The notes beneath the pieces were generated by a model. The model did no database searches, was not told the DNA's origin, and saw nothing but the letters and a program-made list of their open reading frames with translations. From Parerythrobacter aestuarii (lineage in GTDB: Bacteria; Pseudomonadota; Alphaproteobacteria; Sphingomonadales; Sphingomonadaceae): a stretch of DNA of 64,000 bases. Below, in pieces: positions 37,566 to 46,525 of the stretch (positions within the stretch are counted from its first letter, which is position 1; every line of letters begins with the position of its first letter). Position numbers and translations under genes: made by a program. Location: assembly GCF_030140925.1 (NCBI RefSeq), contig NZ_JARBWD010000001.1:1054001-1118000 (forward strand), written 5' to 3'.

Positions 37566-38492
37566 ATGTATGGCAAACCTGACGTGCTTGACCGGGTGGT
37601 GCAAGCGATCCTCGCTACAATCGCAATTTTCGCCCTGCTCAACGGGATGGTCATGCTCATCGCACCCGCCGGTTGGTATGCGGCCTTGGATACTGTCCAG
37701 GCCACAGGACCCTCCAATGCCCATTTCATTGCCGACATCGGACTCGCCTACATGGTGTCGGGCCTGCTGATCCTGTTCGCCTCTGCCAATCCGGCGCTGC
37801 GCTGGGGTAGCGCGCTGGCGGGCGCGCTTTGGCTGGGTGGGCATGGCCTGCTACACGTCCATGAGGCGCTGACAGGGGTCTCCGACCACAGCGACTTCTG
37901 GCAGGATGTGCCCGGAGTGTTGGGCCCGCCGTTGCTCGTCCTTGGTGCCGTTGCGATCCAGCTGGGCCGCCAACGCATCTCACCTGTTCCCATACCCAAA
38001 CGCGCTTTCGTCAAGCTGATGCAGCGCATGGTGGGCGATGCCGAACCCTATTTCGGCGATTTCTCCAAAGCTGGCGGATTCGCGGTCGAGAAGTTCCAGC
38101 ACGCCATGGTGCTGTCAGGGCATTACTACCAAGCACCGAAGGATTTGATCCACATGGCCCGGCTTGGTTCAGCCCGGGCGGAGGATTGCGGCCCATGTGT
38201 CGAAATCGTGCGGGAATTCGCGCTCGCCGACCGGCTCGATCCGGATCGGCTTCAGCACGCGCTGATGGGCAAGCCCGACAGCGAAACCGATGCGCTCGCT
38301 TATGATTTCGGTTCTGCTGTTGCCAACGGCGATGTGATGCAGGCGACCGAGTTGGGCGACCGTATCGAAGCGCAGTACGGTCGCGCCGTGCGCACGGAAC
38401 TCACGCTAGCAGCGGCGAGCGGGCGGCTCTATCCTGCGGTCAAGCGCGGCCTGGGATACGCTTCTGCCTGTACGATCCCGCGTGCGGCCTAG
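37566..38492 (+). CDS. Membrane protein fused to an AhpD-like CxxC domain
   Basis: A 308-residue protein starting at 37566 behind AGGAGG. Residues about 5-135 hold four hydrophobic helices (IFALLNGMVMLIAPAGWYAAL, IGLAYMVSGLLILFA, and two more). From about 150 a soluble domain carries EDCGPCVEIVREF with C208-G-P-C211, the thiol pair used by AhpD/carboxymuconolactone decarboxylase-type peroxidase partners. Fusion of a DoxX-like membrane unit to this domain suggests a membrane-bound thiol or peroxide/nitrosative defence protein. It is probably controlled by the divergent Rrf2 regulator. Confidence 0.75.
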   Translation: MYGKPDVLDRVVQAILATIAIFALLNGMVMLIAPAGWYAALDTVQATGPSNAHFIADIGLAYMVSGLLILFASANPALRWGSALAGALWLGGHGLLHVHEALTGVSDHSDFWQDVPGVLGPPLLVLGAVAIQLGRQRISPVPIPKRAFVKLMQRMVGDAEPYFGDFSKAGGFAVEKFQHAMVLSGHYYQAPKDLIHMARLGSARAEDCGPCVEIVREFALADRLDPDRLQHALMGKPDSETDALAYDFGSAVANGDVMQATELGDRIEAQYGRAVRTELTLAAASGRLYPAVKRGLGYASACTIPRAA

Positions 38493-39148
38493 AACAGGTT
38501 CCTGAACGGGTTCTTGCGGAAACCGCGCTCCTCCCGCCCGATATAAGTGAAGATGCCGTCGAGCCCCTGGTCGGTCACGGTCTTGTTGAGTCCTGCCCGG
38601 TCGAGACCGGCAGCGCGCATCCAGCTGTGTTTGCCGTTGAGCTTTTCCAACTGGCCATGCGCGCCAAGGTCGCCCAGCGCGGTATCGACCAGGGGCTCGA
38701 GCTTGCCATGCAAGCGGTCGTTGGAGCTGCTGCGCAAGTATTGCGTTGCGCCATCGCCCTCGCGAATGATGCCCGGCACGTCGTCGAAGGAGATGTCGTC
38801 GATGGCGTCGCGGAAAATCGGCTTGGCTTCGCCCGCCGCTGTCCCCGCTGCGCTGTTGAGCGTGCGGATGAAGGGATCGACCAGCCCCAGCCGTGATGCC
38901 CCGCCCATTATGGAACCGAGCAGCCCGCCACCCTTGCCAATGAATGGCAAGCCAATGCGGATGTCCTTGTCATCATAGAACGCCCCTGGCTGCGCCAGCT
39001 TGTCGAGCGCGCTGTCCGATGCCTTGCCGAGGATCGACGAAAGGCCGAGCTGGGCGTGAGCCGGGGCTGGAATGACCAGCGCTGCGCCCGCGGCGGCGAT
39101 GCTGCCGAGGAAAATCCTGCGATCGAGCCTGTTCGGAAATGCGTTCAT
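38489..39148 (-). CDS. DUF4197 protein with Tat-like signal
   Basis: A 219-residue exported protein. The N-terminus RLDRRIFLGSIAAAGAALVI has the twin-arginine pattern, with cleavage after APAHA. The mature part matches DUF4197 (lipocalin-unlike helical family, function unknown), including FRDAIDDISFDDVPGIIREG and the C-terminal GLDGIFTYIGREERGFRKNP. The start at 39148 follows AGGGGAGC. It ends 4 nt into the convergent AhpD-like gene. Confidence 0.8.
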   Translation of the reverse strand: MNAFPNRLDRRIFLGSIAAAGAALVIPAPAHAQLGLSSILGKASDSALDKLAQPGAFYDDKDIRIGLPFIGKGGGLLGSIMGGASRLGLVDPFIRTLNSAAGTAAGEAKPIFRDAIDDISFDDVPGIIREGDGATQYLRSSSNDRLHGKLEPLVDTALGDLGAHGQLEKLNGKHSWMRAAGLDRAGLNKTVTDQGLDGIFTYIGREERGFRKNPFRNLF

Positions 39149-39270
39149 GTCTGCTCCCCTTTGTGCCTGCGGAATGAAACCCATGAGCATGGCGATTATG
39201 AGGCAGGGGGTAGGGCAATGCTGAACCCGCCGATGAATTTACGATGTTTTGCAGAATCACTCCCACCCGC

Positions 39271-39299
39271 TTGACTGCGTGCACCCATCCTCCTAACCC
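39271..39299 (+). promoter_or_regulatory. Weak candidate promoter for purA
   Basis: TTGACT at 39271-39276 and TAACCC at 39294-39299 are spaced 17 nt, about 110 nt before the purA start. I see no gene in the gap 39149-39409. Seen by eye only. Confidence 0.3.
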
Positions 39300-39409
39300 G
39301 CGCACCGCATTTGGAGCGCCCCTGTGATTGCGCGCTCCTCTATCCCATCCCTTGGTCGAGTCCTGTCGAAGGACCTTGTGGATCCCCTGGCAGGGGAAAA
39401 GGCGTAACC

Positions 39410-40699
39410 ATGGCTAACGTAACCGTGATCGGTGCCCAGTGGGGCGATGAAGGCAAGGGCAAGATCGTCGACTGGCTGGCCGACCGCGCCGATGCAGTCG
39501 TGCGGTTCCAGGGCGGGCACAATGCCGGCCATACGCTGGTGGTGGGCGACACCACCTACAAGCTGAGCCTGCTGCCCAGCGGGATCGTCACCGGCACGCT
39601 GTCGCTGATCGGCAATGGCGTGGTGCTCGATCCGTGGCACCTCAAGTCGGAGATCGAGAAGCTCGAGGGGCAGGGCGTCGAAATCACCACCGAGAATTTC
39701 GCCATTGCCGACAATTGCCCGCTGATCCTGCCGATCCACCGCGATCTCGACGGCTTGCGCGAAACCGCCGCGGGCGCGGGCAAGATCGGCACCACCGGGC
39801 GCGGCATTGGCCCGGCCTATGAAGACAAGGTCGGGCGCCGCGCGATCCGGGTGTGCGACCTTGCGCATCTTGACGATCTTGGCCCGCAGCTCGACCGGCT
39901 CTGCGCGCACCACGATGCACTGCGCGCCGGTTTCGGCGAGCCGCCGGTCGATCGCGAGCGGTTACTCGCGGACCTGACCGAAATCGCTCCTTTCGTGCTG
40001 CAATATGCCCAGCCGGTGTGGAAGCGATTGAAGAAGGTGCGCAAGGCTGGCGCCCGCATCCTCTTTGAAGGCGCGCAGGGCGTGTTGCTCGATGTCGATC
40101 ACGGCACCTACCCCTTCGTCACCAGCTCCAACACCGTCAGCGGCACGGCGGCGAGCGGTTCGGGCCTTGGCCCCAATGCGACTGGCTTCGTGCTGGGGAT
40201 CGTCAAGGCCTACACCACCCGCGTCGGCAGCGGGCCGTTCCCGACCGAGCTCGACGACGAGATCGGGCAGGGGATCGGCGAGCGCGGGCACGAGTTCGGC
40301 ACCGTCACCGGGCGCAAGCGCCGCGTCGGCTGGTTCGATGCGGTGATCGTGCGCCAGAGCTGCGCCATCAGCGGCGTCACCGGCATCGCGCTGACCAAGA
40401 TCGACGTGCTCGACGGCCTGCCCAAGGTGAAGATCTGCACCGGCTATCGCCTGAACGGCAAGGTAATGGACTACTTCCCCGGCCACGCCGCCAGCCAGGC
40501 CGCGGTCGAACCGATCTACGAGGAAATGGACGGCTGGAGCGAAAGCACCGTCGGCGCGCGCAGCTGGGCCGACCTGCCGGCCAATGCGATCAAGTATATC
40601 CAGCGCATCCAGGAACTGATCGAGACCCCTGTGGCGCTGGTCAGCACCAGCCCGCAGCGCGACGATACGATCCTGGTGCGCGATCCGTTTATGGATTGA
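39410..40699 (+). CDS. purA: Adenylosuccinate synthase
   Basis: GTP-dependent joining of IMP and aspartate, first committed step to AMP. The 429 residues include [14 protein letters not shown] (catalytic Asp and P-loop-like region) at about 11-24, GGHNAGHT with the catalytic His, [14 protein letters not shown], and RVGWFDAV and the late [11 protein letters not shown]. The start at 39410 ([10 protein letters not shown]) has CAGGGGAAAAGG upstream. Confidence 0.96.
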   Translation: MANVTVIGAQWGDEGKGKIVDWLADRADAVVRFQGGHNAGHTLVVGDTTYKLSLLPSGIVTGTLSLIGNGVVLDPWHLKSEIEKLEGQGVEITTENFAIADNCPLILPIHRDLDGLRETAAGAGKIGTTGRGIGPAYEDKVGRRAIRVCDLAHLDDLGPQLDRLCAHHDALRAGFGEPPVDRERLLADLTEIAPFVLQYAQPVWKRLKKVRKAGARILFEGAQGVLLDVDHGTYPFVTSSNTVSGTAASGSGLGPNATGFVLGIVKAYTTRVGSGPFPTELDDEIGQGIGERGHEFGTVTGRKRRVGWFDAVIVRQSCAISGVTGIALTKIDVLDGLPKVKICTGYRLNGKVMDYFPGHAASQAAVEPIYEEMDGWSESTVGARSWADLPANAIKYIQRIQELIETPVALVSTSPQRDDTILVRDPFMD

Positions 40700-40738
40700 T
40701 TTGATGTTTAGCGGGGCGGTTGCTAGTTTCGTTCGGCA

Positions 40739-40957
40739 ATGAACGCATCGTCAATCAGTCGACTAACAAAGATTGGGCTGTTTCTTGGCTGGGCCTTTGC
40801 CAATTATTGGTGGAAGGAATTCGCAACACAAGAGAAACTGAGCGACTGGCTCGAACTAGCTGGCTTCATCTTCCTGGGCGTCATTTGGCTCTGGTCCAGC
40901 CGACGAGTGGCGGAATTGACTTGGACCGGGAACGGCGAGAAGCCAATTATTCCCTGA
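40739..40957 (+). CDS. Small two-helix membrane protein
   Basis: A 72-residue frame with two hydrophobic stretches, IGLFLGWAFANYWW and LAGFIFLGVIWLWSS, joined by a polar linker. The DNA is less GC-rich and has a different codon pattern from its neighbours. No good ribosome site precedes the ATG. I do not recognise it; it may be real or a decaying gene. Overlapping frames in the same stretch look less protein-like. Confidence 0.5.
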   Translation: MNASSISRLTKIGLFLGWAFANYWWKEFATQEKLSDWLELAGFIFLGVIWLWSSRRVAELTWTGNGEKPIIP

Positions 40958-40963
40958 GAAGGC

Positions 40964-42580
40964 CTACCCCACCGCCGCCAGCGCGGTCTCCTTGGCCCAT
41001 TTGTAGTCGGCCTTGCCATTGGCGGCGCGGGCGACCCGGTCCACGAGCACCAGCTGGCGCGGCATCTTGTATCCGGCCAGCCGCGTGCGGGCGAATTCGA
41101 TGACTGCGGCATCGTCGATCACATGGCCGGGGCTTTGCGAAACCACGCCGACGATGCGCTCGCCGAACCGGTCGTCGGGTACGCCCACCACCAGCGCGTC
41201 CCACACGCTGTCATGTGCCTTGAGCGCTTCCTCGACTTCTTCAGGATAGACCTTCTCGCCCCCGGTGTTGATGCACACGGAGCCACGCCCCAGCAGCACC
41301 AGCGAGCCATCTGCAGCGACCTTGGCATAGTCGCCGGGGAAGGAATAGCGGTGCCCCCTGATGGTGCGGAAGGTCTTGGCGCTTTTCTCGGGGTCCTTGT
41401 AGTAGCCGACCGGGACAAAGCCGCCGTTGGCGATGATGCCGACCTGATCCGAGCCGGGCGCAATCTCCTCGTCGTTCTCATCGAAGACCTTGGTGTGCTC
41501 GCCCAGCATGAAGCGGGCGGTGGGTCCCGGCGGTTCGGCGCGCGAGACAATGGATGAGCCCATGCTGCCCTCGGTCGAACCCATGGCATCACGGATCTCG
41601 ATGTCGAGCAGGTCCAGCAAGCCCAGCTTGGTCTCTGCCGAGAACATCGCGCCGGAGGAAACGATCGCCTTGAGGGTGGAGAGGTCATAGGGCTCGCCCG
41701 CCTCGTGCGCCCGGCGCAGTTCGGCCAGCATCGGCTTGGCAAAGGCATCGCCAACGATGACGACCCCAGTCGCGCCAACCTCAGATGCATACTGCCACAC
41801 CCGCGCTGGATCGAATCCTTCATCGCGCAGCAACGCCACCGCTCCACCGAACGAATGCGCTGCCAGCCCGCCCAGCCACATGCCCGTGCCGTGCATCAGT
41901 GGGCACGCGGGGAAGGCCACGGGCGATTCTCCTGCCATGTCGAGCTGCTTGATAGCTGCAATCATGAATTCAGGGGTTGGCTCGATCTCCGGGCCGAGCA
42001 GGAACTTTGCGATTCCGTTCACGAAGTCGCCCTGGCGATACATCACGCCCTTGGGCATGCCGGTCGTCCCGCCGGTGTAGACCATGTAGATGTCGTCTTC
42101 ACTGTAATCGAGCCTGGGCAGGGGGTCGTGGCTTCCGATCAGCTCTTCATAATCAAGGGCACCGTCCAGGCTCTCTCCGCTGCCGTCGTCGATCTGCACC
42201 AGCATCTTGAGTTTGGGCAACCGGTCGCGGATCGCAGCAAGGCGCGGAGCGAAGCGGGCGTCGAAGAACACCGCTTCGACATCGGCATTGTCGAACAGGT
42301 AGACCAGCTCCTCATCGACATAGCGGTAGTTGACGTTGATTGGCACGGCACGCGCCTTGAAGATCGCGAACTGCGCTTCGAGGAAGTCGGCCGAGTTGTG
42401 GCCATAGATCGCCACCTTGGCATCGGGCGCGATGCCGCCTTCGGCCAGCGCGGCGGCGAGCCGGGACGCTCGGTCTTCATATTCGCGCCAATTGCGGGTG
42501 GTGTCGCCTTCGATCAGCGCGGTCTTGTCGGGGACCAGTCCGGCAATGGTTTCGAACAGGTCGGCAAAATGCCAGATCAT
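40964..42580 (-). CDS. Acyl-CoA synthetase (AMP-binding)
   Basis: Activates a carboxylic acid with ATP and CoA. The 538 residues show the adenylate motif YMVYTGGTTGMPKGVMYRQGD, the A5 region MGSTEGSMGS, the GDYAKVAADGSLVLLGR A8 hinge and C-terminal catalytic Lys near RAANGKADYKWAK. It resembles the FadD3/FadD19 group acting on fatty or steroid-side-chain acids; the substrate is not determined. The start at 42580 follows GGAGGAGAGACGG. Confidence 0.9.
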   Translation of the reverse strand: MIWHFADLFETIAGLVPDKTALIEGDTTRNWREYEDRASRLAAALAEGGIAPDAKVAIYGHNSADFLEAQFAIFKARAVPINVNYRYVDEELVYLFDNADVEAVFFDARFAPRLAAIRDRLPKLKMLVQIDDGSGESLDGALDYEELIGSHDPLPRLDYSEDDIYMVYTGGTTGMPKGVMYRQGDFVNGIAKFLLGPEIEPTPEFMIAAIKQLDMAGESPVAFPACPLMHGTGMWLGGLAAHSFGGAVALLRDEGFDPARVWQYASEVGATGVVIVGDAFAKPMLAELRRAHEAGEPYDLSTLKAIVSSGAMFSAETKLGLLDLLDIEIRDAMGSTEGSMGSSIVSRAEPPGPTARFMLGEHTKVFDENDEEIAPGSDQVGIIANGGFVPVGYYKDPEKSAKTFRTIRGHRYSFPGDYAKVAADGSLVLLGRGSVCINTGGEKVYPEEVEEALKAHDSVWDALVVGVPDDRFGERIVGVVSQSPGHVIDDAAVIEFARTRLAGYKMPRQLVLVDRVARAANGKADYKWAKETALAAVG

Positions 42581-42695
42581 GGCCGTCTCTCCTCCGGCTA
42601 TTCCAGTGCGAGCACTATGTGCAGGAAGTTCGGGCTTGTCATCCCCTTGCCACGGTGCGCTTGCGCCGCCGGTGGATCGGACTAGGTTCGGCCCT

Positions 42696-43196
42696 ATGCT
42701 GAAGCGCCTAGCCTTGTTGCCTGCTCTCGCACTGGCCGCGTGCGCGCCAGCCGAAATGGCGCTTGGTCCCGACGAACCGCAGGTCGACTTCCTGCTGGTC
42801 GACAAGTCCGACCGTACGCTCACGCTCTATCGCGACGGGGTCGAAGTGAAGACCTACACCGGCCTGCAATTCGGTGACGCGCCAATGGGACACAAGCGGT
42901 TCGAAGGCGATGAGAAGACGCCGGAAGGGCGCTACACCATCGATACGCGCAATCCGCAAAGCTCTTACTACCTGAGCTTGCGGGTATCCTATCCCAACGC
43001 GCGCGACCGCGCCTATGCCGAGGAACGAGGTCGTTCGCCCGGCGGCGATATCTTCTTGCACGGCCAGCCCAACTGGCTGCCTTCCGGGCGCATGGTCGGC
43101 AACTGGACGGACGGCTGCATTGCCTTCTCCAATACTGAAATGGACGAGTTGTGGCGGCTGGTTCCCGACGGAACTCCGATCGAAATCCGCCAGTAG
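42696..43196 (+). CDS. L,D-transpeptidase (YkuD) lipoprotein
   Basis: A 166-residue envelope enzyme. The signal peptide ends in a lipobox LALAAC (Cys at about residue 15). The YkuD domain carries the catalytic His in FLHGQPNW and the cysteine in the SxGC-like GNWTDGCIAFSNTEMDELW, used to form 3-3 peptidoglycan cross-links or attach proteins to the wall. A start at 42696 keeps the lipoprotein signal; longer frames are antisense to the acyl-CoA synthetase gene. Confidence 0.9.
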   Translation: MLKRLALLPALALAACAPAEMALGPDEPQVDFLLVDKSDRTLTLYRDGVEVKTYTGLQFGDAPMGHKRFEGDEKTPEGRYTIDTRNPQSSYYLSLRVSYPNARDRAYAEERGRSPGGDIFLHGQPNWLPSGRMVGNWTDGCIAFSNTEMDELWRLVPDGTPIEIRQ

Positions 43197-43217
43197 TTCT
43201 TGACCAATTCATCATTT

Positions 43218-43232
43218 GTTCTATCATTGTTC
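43218..43232 (+). promoter_or_regulatory. SOS-like box GTTC-N7-GTTC
   Basis: GTTC at 43218-43221 and GTTC at 43229-43232 are separated by seven bases (TATCATT), exactly the alphaproteobacterial LexA box. It lies 20 nt before the start codon of the winged-helix gene, where a repressor could block transcription. LexA binding is inferred from sequence. Confidence 0.55.
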
Positions 43233-43252
43233 TCACTAATTGGAGAATCGGA

Positions 43253-44233
43253 ATGAATGCAACCCAGCTTGACTATGCACCTGTCGGCGATCCTGCGGGC
43301 ATGCCGTTCGCAATTTCGATCTTCGCTGACAGGGCCCATGTGCGCAGCCAGATTGCAGACGATGTTTCAGGAGCCGGCTTTCGAGTGCTGCGTGAGGCAC
43401 CGGTTGCCGAATTGCTTGAAGGCGAGGCAGTCTCGCTTGGCGAGATCGTGCTGCTCGATTGCCCCCGTGTCGATGCTGCGACGATGGCAGCGCTTTCGCG
43501 GTTGGACATGCGCATCGCCCGCAGCGGAGCGCGACTGGTTGTCTCGACCACGGTCGAAGCGCTGGAGGGGGTTTTTGCCTGCCTTGACCAGTCTGGCCCG
43601 CGTATCCTGGTCGCACCGACTAGGGGCGAACGCGTAGTTGCCTTGGGGCAGGAGTTGACCAACATTGCCCTGGTGCGTGTTCGCGAAAATTCGGGACGGG
43701 ACGAGATCTCTTTGCTTCGCTTGGCGGAACAGGTCTCCGAAATAGCGCGCAAGCTCGACGCAATGGTCCCATCCAATGATACTGGCAATGCGAGTGTCTT
43801 CCGGTTTGAATCTCCGACTCCGCCCTATGCCGGGCCGGAGGGTGAGGATAGTTCGGGACGGCTGGCACGAAGCAGCAAGCCGCCATTGCCCGATCCGCGA
43901 CTGGTGCGCCGGATTATCCGCCAGCGGCAAGCGAGAACGAAGTTCTTCGAAGGCGATCTCTTTGCAGATCCGGCCTGGGACATACTGCTCGATCTGACGG
44001 CTGCCCGCGCCGAACACACCCGTGTCTCCGTGACATCGCTTTGCATCGCCAGCGGTGTCCCACCGACGACTGCATTGCGCTGGATCAGCCAGATGACGGA
44101 AATGGGCCTGCTGCAGCGGATTGAAGACGAACAGGACAAGCGCCGCGCTTTCATAGCTCTCACCGATAATGCTGCGGAGGCCATGGCCCGCTATTTTGCC
44201 GAGTTGGACAAGGAAGCCGGGCGGCTGGCGTAA
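43253..44233 (+). CDS. Winged-helix protein with receiver-like N-terminal domain
   Basis: A 326-residue protein starting at 43253 behind TGGAGAATCGGA. Residues about 15-130 look like a degenerate response-regulator fold (FAISIFADRAHVRSQIADDV, VLLDCPRVDAATM) without the usual acidic phosphorylation site set. A linker follows, then a C-terminal MarR-like winged helix at about 235-325 (VTSLCIASGVPPTTALRWISQM, RRAFIALTDNAAEAMARYF). The gene is preceded by an SOS-like box. The role is unknown; damage-linked regulation is a guess. Confidence 0.75.
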   Translation: MNATQLDYAPVGDPAGMPFAISIFADRAHVRSQIADDVSGAGFRVLREAPVAELLEGEAVSLGEIVLLDCPRVDAATMAALSRLDMRIARSGARLVVSTTVEALEGVFACLDQSGPRILVAPTRGERVVALGQELTNIALVRVRENSGRDEISLLRLAEQVSEIARKLDAMVPSNDTGNASVFRFESPTPPYAGPEGEDSSGRLARSSKPPLPDPRLVRRIIRQRQARTKFFEGDLFADPAWDILLDLTAARAEHTRVSVTSLCIASGVPPTTALRWISQMTEMGLLQRIEDEQDKRRAFIALTDNAAEAMARYFAELDKEAGRLA

Positions 44234-44242
44234 ACGGATCGG

Positions 44243-45019
44243 TCAATCCCGCCGGAGAATGACCACCAATCCGACCAGGTCTGAAGTGTCCATCGGCAGC
44301 GACCGGCGCACAGCGTCCGCGCGCGAACGATCGAGAATGGCAGTCGGCACTTCGGGTGCATGAACCACGATGTCGGCCATCCCCAGCAAGCGCGCCTCGC
44401 GTATGGTCAAGTCGTCAGGATCATCACTTGCGAGAACGATGGTCACGACGTCGCGAGGGGCCGAAGGGGCACTATCTGCCGCCCATGCTTCCACCCGGTC
44501 GAACGCATCGCCATCGAATGGGTCCAATGCCCCGCCTTCGTCGAGCGCTTCGTCCAATGCGCGTCGACGATCGTTGCTGTCTGGAAACCGCGCTCGAAGT
44601 GTCTCGCGCGCTCGATTAAGCGCGGTTGCAAGATTGCCGAGCGTGTCGGGCAACAGGCGCTCCAGTCGCAGCCGTATATGCTTGGCGAGACCCGCAGATG
44701 CTCCACTCGTGGAGATCGCCAACAATACAGGCTCGCGATCGAGAATGCTGGGTGTCGTGAAGTCGCACAGCTCGGGCCGGTCCGCGACATTCACCAGCAG
44801 GCCAAGCGACTTCAGCCTCTGGGCGGCAGCGCGAGCGGCCCGCTCGTCTTCCAGTGCCACGAATGCCAGCCGCGCCTGATGCGCTTCGGCCTCGCTGCAC
44901 GGGATCCCGCCTGCACGCTCGACCAACCTCCGCTTGGCTTCACCCATCGGCCCCTCGCCGACAACCACCACCCGCGTCCCGCGTACGCGGTGAAACAGCG
45001 GGAGGGAGCCAATCGTCAC
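44243..45019 (-). CDS. Siroheme synthase: precorrin-2 dehydrogenase/ferrochelatase with SUMT remnant
   Basis: Oxidises precorrin-2 to sirohydrochlorin with NAD and inserts iron (Met8p/CysG-N type). The NAD motif VVVVGEGPMGEAKRRLVERAG is at about residues 17-37, and LLVNVADRPELCDFTTPSIL holds the likely catalytic Asp. The C-terminal 55 residues (TIVLASDDPDDLTIREARL, DIVVHAPEVPTAILDRS) align with the first part of the CobA methyltransferase, then the protein ends. It therefore looks like a CysG fusion whose methyltransferase has been lost, with separate CobA at 15905-16687 taking over. It is last in the argH-lysA operon. Confidence 0.85.
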   Translation of the reverse strand: MTIGSLPLFHRVRGTRVVVVGEGPMGEAKRRLVERAGGIPCSEAEAHQARLAFVALEDERAARAAAQRLKSLGLLVNVADRPELCDFTTPSILDREPVLLAISTSGASAGLAKHIRLRLERLLPDTLGNLATALNRARETLRARFPDSNDRRRALDEALDEGGALDPFDGDAFDRVEAWAADSAPSAPRDVVTIVLASDDPDDLTIREARLLGMADIVVHAPEVPTAILDRSRADAVRRSLPMDTSDLVGLVVILRRD

Positions 45020-45026
45020 AGGACCC

Positions 45027-46286
45027 TCAAAGCCAGTCCGGAACCGGCTCTGCCGACATGATGGCGTCAGCGGTCAGCCGCTCGGCGACCACGGCGAACT
45101 TGTCGCCATCGACCAGTACCTCGGCCACGAAGCCGCGCGAATTGTAAGAGCTCGCCATGGTGGCACCATAGGCCCCTGCAGTCCGGAATATCGCCAAATC
45201 GCCTGACACCAATGCGTCGCATTCGCGGTCCTGAGCAAAGGTATCCCCGGTCTCGCAGATCGGGCCGACAATGTTCGCGGTCATCCGCTCGCCGTTGGGC
45301 GTCACCGCCTCGAAATCATGCCATGCACCATACAGCGCGGGGCGGGCGAGGTCGTTCATGGCCGCGTCGACAATGACGAAAGGAGGACCATTTCCGCCGC
45401 GTTTGACCCGGATCACCCGCGTTAGCAGCACGCCCGCATTGCCGGCGATCACGCGTCCGGGTTCGAACGTAAGGTGCACGTCCCAGTCCTGCGTCACCCG
45501 GGCGACCATTGCCCCATATTCGGCAGGAGACGGCAGGACTTCACCGGTCTTGTAGGGAACACCCAGCCCGCCGCCGAGATCGACATGGGTGATCGCGTGC
45601 CCGGCAGCTCGCAGGTCTGCAACCAGCTGTCCAACCTTCCCGAATGCGGTTTCCAACGGTTCGAGATCACCCAGCTGGCTGCCAATATGCACCGCTACAC
45701 CGCGCAGGTTGAGGCCTTCGAGCGCGGCCAATTCGGCATAAACCTCGCGGGCATGCACCAGCGGGATGCCGAACTTGTTCTCGGCCTTGCCGGTCGAGAT
45801 TTTCTCGTGCGTCCTGGCATCGACATCGGGATTGATGCGCAGGCAGACCGGGGCCTGTTCGCCGCGAGCGGCGGCGAGTTCCGCCAGTTCGCGGCCTTCC
45901 TCGCGCGATTCGATGTTGAACTGGCCGATGCCTTCGTCGAGCCCGAGTTGCAGCTCGGCACGGGTCTTGCCAACGCCCGAGAACACGATCTTCTCCGGTC
46001 CCATCCCGGCGAGCAGCGCACGGCGCAGTTCACCGCCGGAAACGACATCGGCGCCGAATCCCGCCTGTTGCAATACCTTGAGCACGGCGAGGTTGGGGTT
46101 GGCCTTCACGGCAAAGGCAATCAGCTTGTCTGGCACGCCGGCAAGCCCTTCGGTGAACACCCTTGCGTGACGCTCCAGCGTAGCGCGCGAATAGACATAG
46201 ACGGGCGTGCCGACGTCCTGAGCAATGCGGGGCAGCGGCACATCTTCGGCGTGAAGCACGCCGTCACGGAGCGAAAAATGGTCCAT
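45027..46286 (-). CDS. lysA: Diaminopimelate decarboxylase
   Basis: PLP enzyme making lysine from meso-diaminopimelate. The 419 residues show the PLP lysine region FAVKANPNLAVLKVLQ at about 58-73, HIGSQLGDLEPL, the phosphate loop VDLGGGLGVPY and the C-terminal substrate motif GPICETGDTFAQDRE. It starts on the TGATG overlap with the small lipoprotein gene and is followed 7 nt later by the siroheme synthase gene, so the four genes argH to siroheme synthase are one transcript. Confidence 0.95.
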   Translation of the reverse strand: MDHFSLRDGVLHAEDVPLPRIAQDVGTPVYVYSRATLERHARVFTEGLAGVPDKLIAFAVKANPNLAVLKVLQQAGFGADVVSGGELRRALLAGMGPEKIVFSGVGKTRAELQLGLDEGIGQFNIESREEGRELAELAAARGEQAPVCLRINPDVDARTHEKISTGKAENKFGIPLVHAREVYAELAALEGLNLRGVAVHIGSQLGDLEPLETAFGKVGQLVADLRAAGHAITHVDLGGGLGVPYKTGEVLPSPAEYGAMVARVTQDWDVHLTFEPGRVIAGNAGVLLTRVIRVKRGGNGPPFVIVDAAMNDLARPALYGAWHDFEAVTPNGERMTANIVGPICETGDTFAQDRECDALVSGDLAIFRTAGAYGATMASSYNSRGFVAEVLVDGDKFAVVAERLTADAIMSAEPVPDWL

Positions 46287-46525
46287 CAGTCTTCAGGTGG
46301 CAGGTCGAAGGGGTCGTCTTCCCGCTCTTCGGAGCGGCGGCGCAATTCCACGCTTCGTTCGGGGGCAGCAAGTGTGTCGGGTGCCAGCAGTTCTTCGGCG
46401 GTGCGCTGACGCTCGCTGCCATAAGGGGCGGGCGGCAGGTCGGCCCCTGCGAGTGGTTTGAGGTCAGCCTGCTGCCCACACGCGGCGAGGGCTGCACAGG
46501 CAATCAGGGCAAGGGCGCGGGACAT
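46286..46525 (-). CDS. Small lipoprotein (LptM/YifL-like)
   Basis: A 79-residue lipoprotein between argH and lysA. The signal and lipobox ALIACAALAACGQQADLKPL (lipidated Cys16 followed by GQ and ADLKPL) are like the short LptM/YifL lipoproteins that assist LptD assembly, and the same neighbourhood next to lysA occurs in many proteobacteria. The acidic tail has no domain. Start and stop each overlap the neighbouring genes in TGATG form. Confidence 0.75.
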   Translation of the reverse strand: MSRALALIACAALAACGQQADLKPLAGADLPPAPYGSERQRTAEELLAPDTLAAPERSVELRRRSEEREDDPFDLPPED

